Part shown: positions 41,003-47,664 of the stretch, in pieces
Layout: each line of letters opens with the position of its first letter
How positions within the stretch are numbered: position 1 is the stretch's first letter
Source of the DNA: JACPIA01 sp964655995
GTDB taxonomy: Bacteria; Patescibacteriota; Minisyncoccia; Phycocordibacterales; XYD1-FULL-46-19
Assembly (NCBI GenBank): GCA_964655995.1
Contig: CAZZPK010000001.1
Coordinates: forward strand, 87,406-151,405
Length of the DNA: 64,000 bases
Direction: 5' to 3'
The notes under the pieces: model-generated
The model's input: only the letters and a program-made list of their open reading frames with translations
What the model was told of the DNA's origin: nothing
Database searches by the model: none
Program-made: the position numbers and the translations under genes

Positions 41003-41031
41003 TTGCATTTTAAAGATAGATGTGATATAAT
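41003..41031 (+). promoter_or_regulatory. Promoter of the 41.1-kb membrane-protein gene
   Basis: TTGCAT (41003-41008), a 17-bp spacer, and TATAAT (41026-41031), then a ~70-nt leader ending in AAGGAGGAGAG before ATG 41106. The 34 bp from the -35 to past the -10 closely resemble the promoter at 41761-41789. Confidence 0.8.
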
Positions 41032-41105
41032 AGTAGGTAGAGTAGTATAGGCTATAAAGCCTTGAAATAAATCAAAAAACCGGTCCTTAGGACCAAGGAG
41101 GAGAG

Positions 41106-41543
41106 ATGATGTGGCTTAGTTTGTTGGCGTTTGGTGTGTTTGTGCTTTGCGTGGGGCTTGGTTCAGCGGTTATTATATATCGCAAGAATCTCAAGGACCC
41201 GCAAATAGTCCTTATGCTCTTGCTGCTATTGGTGATAATGGGAGTCGTAGCAGCATTCATCTCGTTTGATATACGAGACGATGTTAGATTTGAAGAGCGG
41301 AAGAATAAGGCCGAAGTTATACGTCTTATTCTTAATCAACACAAATTACCCACTCCTTATTTGGAATGGGCCGTTGATCTTACGACGGAAGAGATTGGCG
41401 ATATTTTGTCGCTTAGCTACAATAACGCCAGGTTGGTGCTTGAGCAGGTTAAGGTGGCGTTGGCGGTGTATAATAATCCAACACCAACTGAGGCACCGAC
41501 AATGAAACAAGTGATTCCTGAGATAGTCTTGCTTCCGAAATAA
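41106..41543 (+). CDS. Two-helix membrane protein of unknown function
   Basis: A 145-residue protein. Transmembrane segments lie at ~residues 3-25 (LSLLAFGVFVLCVGLGSAVI) and ~33-54 (IVLMLLLLLVIMGVVAAFIS), then a soluble, helical domain with VIRLILNQHKLPTPYLEWAV and TTEEIGDILSLSYNNARLVL, and a Pro/Thr-rich linker near the C-terminus. No family is recognised. It has a strong Shine-Dalgarno (AAGGAGGAGAG) and a leader, and an intrinsic terminator downstream, so it is a single-gene unit. Codon use is less GC-biased than in flanking core genes, suggesting an accessory gene. Confidence 0.7.
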   Translation: MMWLSLLAFGVFVLCVGLGSAVIIYRKNLKDPQIVLMLLLLLVIMGVVAAFISFDIRDDVRFEERKNKAEVIRLILNQHKLPTPYLEWAVDLTTEEIGDILSLSYNNARLVLEQVKVALAVYNNPTPTEAPTMKQVIPEIVLLPK

Positions 41544-41574
41544 TTTTTCCGAGGTCTCACCTTGGAAATCATGT

Positions 41575-41605
41575 GCCGCCCTAAGCTTGTCAAAGGGCGG
41601 CTTTT
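41575..41605 (+). terminator. Terminator after the 41.1-kb gene
   Basis: GCCGCCCT pairs with AGGGCGGC, followed by TTTTCTG. Confidence 0.85.
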
Positions 41606-41631
41606 CTGTTGGTATTTACTTGGTTCTATTT

Positions 41632-41667
41632 TGTAAAATAGTTTGACGGTCGTTAATTTATTTCGCA
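41632..41667. promoter_or_regulatory. 36-bp palindrome, copy 3
   Basis: TGTAAAATAG, TTTGACGGTCGTTAAT and TTATTTCGCA in series. It matches copies 1 and 2 (135-170, 742-777) in 13 of the 14 core bases of TTGACGGTCGTCAA, 40 kb away. It lies between the terminator of one accessory gene and the promoter of the next, with no Cas2/PaaX-like gene beside it. Confidence 0.75.
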
Positions 41668-41676
41668 CCTCGTTAT

Positions 41677-41739
41677 TTTCTACGATCGTAAGAAATAGAG
41701 AGATTAGGAAGTATACTAGATTTCCGCATATGCGGGAAA
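41677..41739. promoter_or_regulatory. Two further palindromes upstream of the 41.9-kb promoter
   Basis: 41677-41695 is TTTC-TACGATCGTA-A-GAAA (a perfect 10-bp core). 41721-41739 is TTTCCGCATATGCGGGAAA, a perfect palindrome but for one extra G. Both end before the -35 at 41761. With the 36-bp palindrome this makes three different symmetric sites in 110 bp. Region 41544-41861 otherwise holds no gene. Confidence 0.55.
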
Positions 41740-41760
41740 GTGGTATATTTGTTTTTTTAG

Positions 41761-41789
41761 TTGCAATTTAAATAGATATATGATATAAT
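41761..41789 (+). promoter_or_regulatory. Promoter of the 41.9-kb gene
   Basis: TTGCAA (41761-41766), a 17-bp spacer, and TATAAT (41784-41789), then a ~65-nt leader ending in ATAGGAGGT, 8 nt before ATG 41862. Confidence 0.8.
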
Positions 41790-41861
41790 GATAGATAAAT
41801 TGGTTGGTCTGGGTCTTGGCATTGGGCCATTATGTGGGGCCAACTATAGGAGGTATTTGAA

Positions 41862-42473
41862 ATGAGCAAAAACGCAGTAGAGCACTTGGTCTCCAATGTG
41901 GGGCGGATCGCTTCAATTATGGAGAATCTTAAAAACGCGATTAAGGAGATCGAGGCTGACGCTGATGTGGTTTTGTCGGCCCTCACCGACCCAAAGCGCG
42001 GTCTGGAATTTTTTAAATCCCTAATCTTGGTCATCTTGGATCGCGCCAAAATCGAGCCAATCAAACACTTGGTCGACCTTGACGCCGCCCCCTTCTGCCC
42101 CGACGGCTGGTCCGTGCAGGAACATCGCAAGGGTGGTCAGTTTGAGTTCGATCCCAACAAGATCAAATTCTGGCTCTCCGAGTCACAGAAGAAAGGCTCA
42201 CATCGCGGCTACGACATCAGGGAAGAGTTGAAAAACCAGCCAGTTCTCAACGCCAACCTGCTGGACTTTCTCCTGAAACCGGAGAACCAGTACTTGATCC
42301 CCGAAGAATGGAAAGGTAAATATATCTTCTTCTGGGGTACGATTTACCGCAACGCTGTTGGCATCCTGTATGTCCGGTATCTCTACTGGGCTGGCTACAG
42401 GTGGCACTGGAGCTACGACTGGCTCGGCGGTGACTGGCGTGCTTACTCTCCGGCGGCGGTGTTCGACAAGTAA
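41862..42473 (+). CDS. Patescibacteria hypothetical protein with W/Y-rich C-terminal domain
   Basis: A 203-residue protein. The N-terminal ~60 residues are helical (GRIASIMENLKNAIKEIEAD). The middle has PFCPDGWSVQEHRKGGQF and VLNANLLDFLLKPENQYLIP. The C-terminal ~50 residues run EEWKGKYIFFWGTIYRNAVG and end with a Trp/Tyr-dense stretch (WAGYRWHWSYDWLGGDWRAY). From memory, this EEWKGK-FFWGTIYR family occurs in many copies per genome in Parcubacteria with variable aromatic-rich ends. No function is established. It has a strong Shine-Dalgarno and three upstream palindromes, suggesting regulated expression. No reverse transcriptase is nearby. Confidence 0.65.
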   Translation: MSKNAVEHLVSNVGRIASIMENLKNAIKEIEADADVVLSALTDPKRGLEFFKSLILVILDRAKIEPIKHLVDLDAAPFCPDGWSVQEHRKGGQFEFDPNKIKFWLSESQKKGSHRGYDIREELKNQPVLNANLLDFLLKPENQYLIPEEWKGKYIFFWGTIYRNAVGILYVRYLYWAGYRWHWSYDWLGGDWRAYSPAAVFDK

Positions 42474-42534
42474 TTGATTTTTCTCGGCCCCTTCTTCTGC
42501 GGAGGACGGGCCCATTTTTGTTATAATTAGATTA

Positions 42535-43134
42535 ATGCAAATACCGAAGGGGGTTAAATATGTGGTGGGGGTGGATGAGGTGGGGCGGGGGCCCTTGGCC
42601 GGGCCGGTAACAGTGGCCGCCGTTTGCGTCCCGCTCGGAGAGTGGAAAAAGTTGCCCCGCGTCCGCGACTCCAAACAGCTCTCGGTCAAAGCGCGTAGCA
42701 AATGGAAGCGGGAATTGTTGACCCAAAAAAGGCGCAACAAATTATGGTGCGCTCGCGCCTCAATCTCTAATGCTAAAATCGACGAGATCGGCATTGCCCG
42801 CGCTGTGCGCCGCGCCATCGTTTTAACTTTAACTAAATTAAATTTGCCCCCGCGCGAGTGCCTGGTTTTACTCGACGGCAGTTTGCGCGCCCCCGCGCTT
42901 TATCCGTATCAAAAAACGATTATTAAAGGCGACACCTCGGAGACAATTATCGCCCTCGCCTCTATTTGGGCCAAGGTTCATCGCGACGCTTACCTCGCCC
43001 GTTTGGCCAAGATTTACCCTCGATACGGCTTTGAGGTGCATAAGGGCTATGGCACCGCCGACCACTACCGGGCGCTCCGGCGCTTGGGCCTGACTCCCAT
43101 TCATCGGCGCTCGTTTCTTAAAAAAAATGGCTAG
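42535..43134 (+). CDS. rnhB: Ribonuclease HII
   Basis: A 199-residue RNase HII, which removes ribonucleotides and RNA primers from DNA. The catalytic start is YVVGVDEVGRGPLAGPVTVA (Asp-Glu pair), then LLDGSLRAP (third Asp), KGDTSETIIALASIWAKVHRD, and the late acidic/His region GFEVHKGYGTADHYRALRRLG. Length is normal. TATAAT ends 7 nt before the ATG with no Shine-Dalgarno. Confidence 0.95.
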   Translation: MQIPKGVKYVVGVDEVGRGPLAGPVTVAAVCVPLGEWKKLPRVRDSKQLSVKARSKWKRELLTQKRRNKLWCARASISNAKIDEIGIARAVRRAIVLTLTKLNLPPRECLVLLDGSLRAPALYPYQKTIIKGDTSETIIALASIWAKVHRDAYLARLAKIYPRYGFEVHKGYGTADHYRALRRLGLTPIHRRSFLKKNG

Positions 43135-43176
43135 CTAGTTGCCTTTTGGGGCCAAATATCTTATACTCTGTCCATT

Positions 43177-43404
43177 ATGGTTGTACGCATGCGTCATACC
43201 CGAGCCCACACCGGCAATCGCCGGTCACATCACGCGCTTAAAGGCGCGCGGCTCTCCAAGTGCGCCTCCTGCGGGGCGATGCATTTGCGGCACCGGGCCT
43301 GCTTGGCCTGCGGCCATTACCGCGGTAAAATGGTAATTGACGTCGTCGCCAAGCAAGCTAAAAGGCAAGCTAAATTAAAATCCAAACAAGCACTCACTCA
43401 ATAA
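43177..43404 (+). CDS. rpmF: 50S ribosomal protein L32
   Basis: A 75-residue L32. RMRHTRAHTGNRRSHHALKG is followed by a zinc ribbon CASCGAMHLRHRACLACGHY (CxxC...CxxC) and a basic tail. An internal ATG four codons in (MRHTRA) is also possible. TATACT ends 9 nt before ATG 43177. Confidence 0.93.
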   Translation: MVVRMRHTRAHTGNRRSHHALKGARLSKCASCGAMHLRHRACLACGHYRGKMVIDVVAKQAKRQAKLKSKQALTQ

Positions 43405-43437
43405 TCAACACCGTTCCCCCCGCTCTTTTAACAACTT

Positions 43438-44343
43438 ATGGCCAATCGCCACTTATCGAGAAGTCTCGCCCTCCAAACCCTGTTTGAATGGGATTTTGCC
43501 GGTATTGCGCGCGAGCGCATCGACGAGGTGCTCGCGCGCATCAGCCGGGAGTTTGGTCCCGGCTTGGACGATGCCTCATTTTTAAAAGCGCTGGTGCACG
43601 GCGTTTTGGCCAAGCAAGACAAATTGGATCGGATTATCGAGAAGGCGGCTCCCGACTGGCCTTTGCCGCAAATTGCCGTGGTGGACCGCAATGTTTTACG
43701 CCTCGGTTTGTACGAGCTTTTATTTGCGCCCAAAGACGAGGTGCCGGCGCGCGTGGCCATTAATGAGGCCATAGAGCTCGCTAAAACTTTTGGCGGCGAG
43801 GGTAGTGGTCGTTTTGTTAACGGCGTGCTCGGCGCGGTATACAAAGAGATGGGCGAGCCGGGCAAAGACGAGGTGCCGGCCAAAAAGCGCCGCCCTAAAG
43901 ACGTGCCTTACGAGCAAATGCCTATTGAGCGCTTGGGCGGGGCGGTGGTTTACACCAAAACGGTGCGGGGCTTGGAGCTCGCTTTAGTCCATGACATCTT
44001 TGGCTACTGGACACTCTCCAAGGGTCATATCAATGAGGGCGAGGATTTGGCGGTGGGTACGGCCCGCGAGATCAAAGAGGAGCTTAATTTGTCGGTAACG
44101 GTAGGCGAGCCGCTTGGCACCAACGAGTACATTGCCTCGCATCCGGAGCAGGGCAAGATCAGAAAGCAAGTCAGCTACTTTTTGGCCGAGGCCCCAGATC
44201 CGACCGAGCTCAAGTTGGGCGCCAAAAAGGGCTTGGCCGAGGCGCGCTGGTTTGCCTTAGCTGACATCCCCGATCTTAAGATGTATGATGACGTCGTGCC
44301 GCTGGTGACCAAGGCGATCACCTTGTTGGCCAAACGGGCCTAG
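43438..44343 (+). CDS. NusB-NUDIX fusion protein
   Basis: A 301-residue two-domain protein. Residues 1-~142 are a complete NusB (RHLSRSLALQTLFEWDFAGI, LPQIAVVDRNVLRLGLYELL, VPARVAINEAIELAKTFGGE, RFVNGVLGAVYKE), an rRNA antitermination factor. A basic linker (DEVPAKKRRPKDVPYEQM) leads to a NUDIX hydrolase (~161-300) with the Nudix box from G to EEL: GHINEGEDLAVGTAREIKEE, followed by LNL where the final Gly is Asn. The frame is continuous, and no internal start or stop is needed. NUDIX domains hydrolyse nucleoside diphosphate derivatives; the joint role is unknown. rnc follows 5 bp later. Confidence 0.88.
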   Translation: MANRHLSRSLALQTLFEWDFAGIARERIDEVLARISREFGPGLDDASFLKALVHGVLAKQDKLDRIIEKAAPDWPLPQIAVVDRNVLRLGLYELLFAPKDEVPARVAINEAIELAKTFGGEGSGRFVNGVLGAVYKEMGEPGKDEVPAKKRRPKDVPYEQMPIERLGGAVVYTKTVRGLELALVHDIFGYWTLSKGHINEGEDLAVGTAREIKEELNLSVTVGEPLGTNEYIASHPEQGKIRKQVSYFLAEAPDPTELKLGAKKGLAEARWFALADIPDLKMYDDVVPLVTKAITLLAKRA

Positions 44344-44348
44344 ATTTT

Positions 44349-45044
44349 ATGAAGCCGGATTTAACCAAATTTACCAAAACACTCGCGCTTGATTGGCGCG
44401 ACCAAAGCCTGCTCCTTGAGGCGTTTACTCACCGCTCTTATTTAAACGAGCACAAGTCATCCAAGTTAAAACATAATGAGCGCCTGGAGTTTTTAGGCGA
44501 CGCGGTGCTCGAGCTCGTTATTACCGACTATTTGTATAAAAAATATCCGGACAAGCCGGAGGGTGAGCTGACCGCGCTCCGGGCCGCGCTGGTTAATGCC
44601 AATACTTTGGCCGAGGTGGCGGCCAGCTTGGGGATGAACGACTACCTGCTGTTGTCTCGTGGCGAGGCCAAGGACACGGGTCGGGCGCGTCAATATATTT
44701 TAGCCAATACTTACGAGGCGCTGCTCGGGGCGATGTACCTTGATCAGGGCTATGAGGCGGCGGCGGAGTTTGTAGCGCGCACTTTGTTTAGCAAAACGGA
44801 AGCCATTGTAGCGGGTAATTTGTGGCAGGATGCCAAAAGCCTTTTCCAAGAGCGGGCACAGGAGGCGGTGGGAGTAACGCCGGCGTATAAATTGATCCGC
44901 GAATTGGGGCCGGATCATAATAAGCGCTTTACCGTCGGGCTTTATTTGGGCAAAGAGGAGGTGGCACTTGGCGAGGGTCACTCCAAGCAGGAGGCCGAGC
45001 AAAAGGCGGCCCAAAAAGGTCTGGAGGCTAAAGGCTGGAAGTAA
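44349..45044 (+). CDS. rnc: Ribonuclease III
   Basis: A 231-residue dsRNA endonuclease for rRNA and mRNA processing. The endonuclease domain has the signature NERLEFLGDAVLELVITDYL (~residues 39-58) and later ANTYEALLGAMYLDQGYEAA with the second catalytic acidic pair. A C-terminal dsRBD (~155-228) follows: DAKSLFQERAQEAVGVTPAY, FTVGLYLGKEEVALGEGHSK, QEAEQKAAQKGLEA. It lies between the nusB fusion and smc; the smc ATG is 1 bp after its stop. Confidence 0.95.
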   Translation: MKPDLTKFTKTLALDWRDQSLLLEAFTHRSYLNEHKSSKLKHNERLEFLGDAVLELVITDYLYKKYPDKPEGELTALRAALVNANTLAEVAASLGMNDYLLLSRGEAKDTGRARQYILANTYEALLGAMYLDQGYEAAAEFVARTLFSKTEAIVAGNLWQDAKSLFQERAQEAVGVTPAYKLIRELGPDHNKRFTVGLYLGKEEVALGEGHSKQEAEQKAAQKGLEAKGWK

Positions 45045-45045
45045 T

Positions 45046-47300
45046 ATGCACTTAAAGCGCGTTGAGCTCGCCGGTTTTAAATCCTTCGGCAAAAAGGCCG
45101 AGCTCCTTTTTGACGCGCCCATTACCGCTATTGTGGGCCCTAACGGCTCGGGCAAGTCTAACGTGGCGGAGGCCTTTCGTTGGGTGTTGGGCGAGCAGTC
45201 GCTTAAGTCCTTGCGCGGCAAGCGCGGCGAGGATTTGATTTTTAACGGCACAGAGGGGGCCGGCCGGCTTAATCGCGCCTCGGTCTCGGTGGTGTTTGAT
45301 AATCACGACAAGCGCTTGCCGCTTGATTTTGACGAGGTGACGATTACTCGCACCGTTTACCGCGACGGCGCCGGCGAGTACGAGATCAATGGCAACACCT
45401 GCCGGCTCCTCGACATCNNNNNNNNNNTTTGGAGCTCTTGGCCAATGTCTCGCTCGGACCATCGGGTCATCACATCATCAGCCAGGGCGAGGCTGACCGC
45501 ATCCTCTCGGCCAATTTGTACGAGCGCAAAAAAATGATCGAGGAGGCGCTCGGCTTAAACATTTACCATTGGAAGTTGGCCGAGAGCGAGCGCAAACTGG
45601 CCAAAACGGAGGAGAATATCCGCGAGGTCGAGTCGCTCCGCCGCGAGATCGCTCCGCATTTAAAATTTTTAAAAAAACAGGTGGAAAAAATCGAGCAGGC
45701 CGACGCACTCCGCCGCGAGCTCAAACAGCTTTATTTGGACTACTTTAAAATCGAGGCAGATTACTTGGCTCAGACCAAACAAGAGTTAGCCGAGGCCAAA
45801 GCCGGACCGGCCGCCGAGCTAAAAGAAATAGAGGCTAAGCTGGCGAGTGCCCTTAAGCGAGTCGAGGGCAATAACGAAGAGTCGTTGGTGCGTGATAAGT
45901 TGCGGCAGTTGGAAGGCGATTTAGAGCAAAAGCGCCGGGAGCATGAGGAGTCGAGTCGCGCGCTGGGGCGTCTGGAGGGGCGACTGGAAGCGGCGCGGGA
46001 GTCCGCGTCGAATGCGGCAAATAGAGACGATGCGCCGGTGTCGGCTAAGTTGGTGCAGGGTAAACTGGATGCCGTCTTGGCTGAATTGACGACGGCCGAG
46101 AGCGCCAATGATTTGATTTTTATCAAAAATGTTTTGTCTCGTCTGCGCGGCTTGGTCAGCGGTTTTATCCACGAGTTAGGGATTAGCGGCTCTCGCGTCG
46201 AAGGTAAAAAAGAATTGATTACCAAACTGGAGAGCGAGCAAAGTGAATTGGCCGCTAAAATCAAAACAACTAACGAGCAAATTACTAAATTAACCAATGA
46301 GTTGTCGAGCGTGCGTAAAAACTTGGAGAGCTTGCGCGAGGCGACGCAGGGCGCCGAGCGGCAGAGCTTTGAACTTAAAACCAAAAAGGCGGAGTTGACG
46401 GCTATATTAAATACCCTTGCCGCTCAAGCCGAAAAGTTGGCTATCGAAGAGGCCGACTTTAAGCGCGAGCTCGAGACAGCGGCTGCTCTCACCGATCAAG
46501 AAGTCCGCGATTACACCAAACAGCAGATGTTTGGTGTTGGGAATGATCGGGGAGCTCAGGAGGACAGGCGGCGGCAAATTGAGAGGAAAAAGATCAAGTT
46601 GGAAGATATGGGTTTTGAGGGCAGTGATGTGCTTACCGAGTACAAGGAGACCACCAAGCGGGACGAGTTTCTGGCAGCGGAGCTTGCCGACTTGGAGAGC
46701 TCGCGGCAGTCGCTTGAGAGTGTGATGGGGGAGCTGAAGGATAAATTACAAACCGAGTTTAACCAAGGGATGGCAAAAATCAACGAGCAGTTCAGTCAAT
46801 TTTTTAAACAGATGTTTGGTGGCGGCGAGGGTAAATTGCAAGTGGTTAAGGAAGTTAAAAAACGACGCTCACTCGCCTCATTTGAGACTGATTTTACCCC
46901 CGACTTCGCCGAGGCTTCGTCGGGCGAGGAGGAGGGTGAGATGCGTGAGGGGATAGAGATTAATGTCTCATTACCACGCAAAAAAGTTAAAGGCCTAGAG
47001 ATGCTCTCCGGTGGCGAGCGGGCACTGACCTCCATCGCGCTCCTCTTTGCTATGTCGCAGGTCAATCCGCCGCCATTTTTGATTTTAGATGAGACCGATG
47101 CCGCTCTCGACGAGGCCAACTCGCGCAAGTATGGTGATATGATCGAGATGCTCGCCAAGTACTCGCAACTTATTTTAATTACCCACAATCGCGAGACGAT
47201 GTCTCGCGCCGGCGTGCTCTACGGCGTCACCATGGGCGCCGATGGCGTCTCCAAACTCCTCTCCATCCGCTTCGACCAAGCCGAAAGTTACGCTAAGTAA
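45046..47300 (+). CDS. smc: Chromosome segregation SMC-like protein, short, assembly gap inside
   Basis: About 750 residues across a 10-N gap. The N-terminal head has HLKRVELAGFKSFGKKAELL and the Walker A AIVGPNGSGKSNVAEAFRWV. After the gap come ELLANVSLGPSGHHIISQGE and ERKKMIEEALGL, then coiled coil. The C-terminal head has MLSGGERALTSIALLFAMSQ and PFLILDETDAALDEAN. Between them I see only coiled coil around a short helical segment (NDLIFIKNVLSRLRGLVSGF) and no recognisable SMC hinge; usual length is ~1,170. Frames on the two sides of the gap differ (123 codons to 45417; TTG at 45429), explained by an arbitrary gap length. A palindrome-encoded insert lies at 46899-46924. Confidence 0.85.
45418..45427. 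other. Assembly gap (10 N) inside smc
   Basis: Ten N between ...CRLLDI and (L)ELLANVS. In other SMC proteins only one residue separates these motifs (DI-x-ELL/DLF), so the true gap is probably zero or a few bases and the gene is likely intact. Confidence 0.95.
46899..46924. repeat. In-frame palindromic insert in smc
   Basis: CCCGAC/GTCGGG outer stem with a GCC/GGC inner stem, encoding PDFAEASSG just before the C-terminal head. The stem ends equal those of the intergenic hairpins at 3825-3874. Confidence 0.55.
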
Positions 47301-47302
47301 AA

Positions 47303-47326
47303 CCCCGCACTACGTTGAGTGCGGGG
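47303..47326. terminator. Bidirectional terminator between smc and the 42-residue ORF
   Basis: CCCCGCACT/AGTGCGGGG with a 6-nt loop. On the minus strand it is followed by TTTTAC, ending the small-ORF transcript; on the plus strand it lies 2 bp after the smc stop. Confidence 0.75.
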
Positions 47327-47336
47327 TGGGGTGTAT

Positions 47337-47465
47337 TTATGCCGTGAGAGTATCTTCATTTTGTTTAAGGTCAGGCTCAAGGCCTTTCCATTTTTCCCAA
47401 GTTTGGTCCTCGGGTTTGAGACTAAAGGGGAAACCCTCGTAAAGCTCAAAATTTTTCTCACACAT
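47337..47465 (-). CDS. 42-residue acidic small protein
   Basis: A small ORF beginning MCEKNFELYEGFPFSLKPED and ending in LTA. Its ATG is preceded at 7 nt by the perfect Shine-Dalgarno AGGAGG, and a terminator follows its stop by ~10 bp. It is acidic, with two Trp and one Cys at position 2, and resembles no family I know. It is the apparent structural gene of a leader-peptide/attenuator unit (47503-47664). Confidence 0.6.
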   Translation of the reverse strand: MCEKNFELYEGFPFSLKPEDQTWEKWKGLEPDLKQNEDTLTA

Positions 47466-47502
47466 ATCTTGTCCTCCTGTTAAAGACCTATTCCAGATAA
47501 CC

Positions 47503-47579
47503 AAAAAGCTCTCCGAGTGGAGAGCTTTTTAATGAGTACGTTTAGTCTTTAAACTTAATCACGGAAAAACTCTCCACTC
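47503..47579 (-). promoter_or_regulatory. Attenuator: terminator with competing antiterminator
   Basis: On the minus strand, AGCTCTCC-ACTC-GGAGAGCT followed by TTTTT (47530-47503) is an intrinsic terminator. GAGTGGAGAG (47579-47570), inside the upstream leader ORF, is exactly complementary to CTCTCCACTC (47524-47515), the terminator's 5' arm and loop; with the adjacent T/A-runs the alternative helix is ~15 bp with one bulge. The two folds are mutually exclusive, the usual design of transcription attenuation. The 42-residue ORF follows the terminator. Confidence 0.65.
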
Positions 47580-47626
47580 AAAGTGGTAAGGAGCAGACCG
47601 AGAAGCAAGTTACTCTTATTAATCAT
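47555..47626 (-). CDS. 23-residue Leu-rich leader peptide
   Basis: The short ORF reads NLLLGLLLTTL within its first half and ends in SGEFFRD; six of residues 6-12 are Leu. Its ATG lies 9 nt after a minus-strand TACAAT, so translation would start at or near the mRNA 5' end. The end of the ORF contains the antiterminator arm (47579-47570). Ribosome position over the Leu run would therefore decide which hairpin forms. Leucine sensing is inference from the codons only. Confidence 0.55.
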   Translation of the reverse strand: MINKSNLLLGLLLTTLSGEFFRD

Positions 47627-47635
47627 GTTTAATAT

Positions 47636-47664
47636 ATTGTAACGCTAGGCTAACACGTAGTCAA
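47636..47664 (-). promoter_or_regulatory. Promoter of the leader-peptide/attenuator unit
   Basis: On the minus strand TTGACT (47664-47659), a 17-bp spacer, and TACAAT (47641-47636). The -35 overlaps the last codons of rnr, so the small unit has its own promoter inside the end of the upstream gene. Confidence 0.7.
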
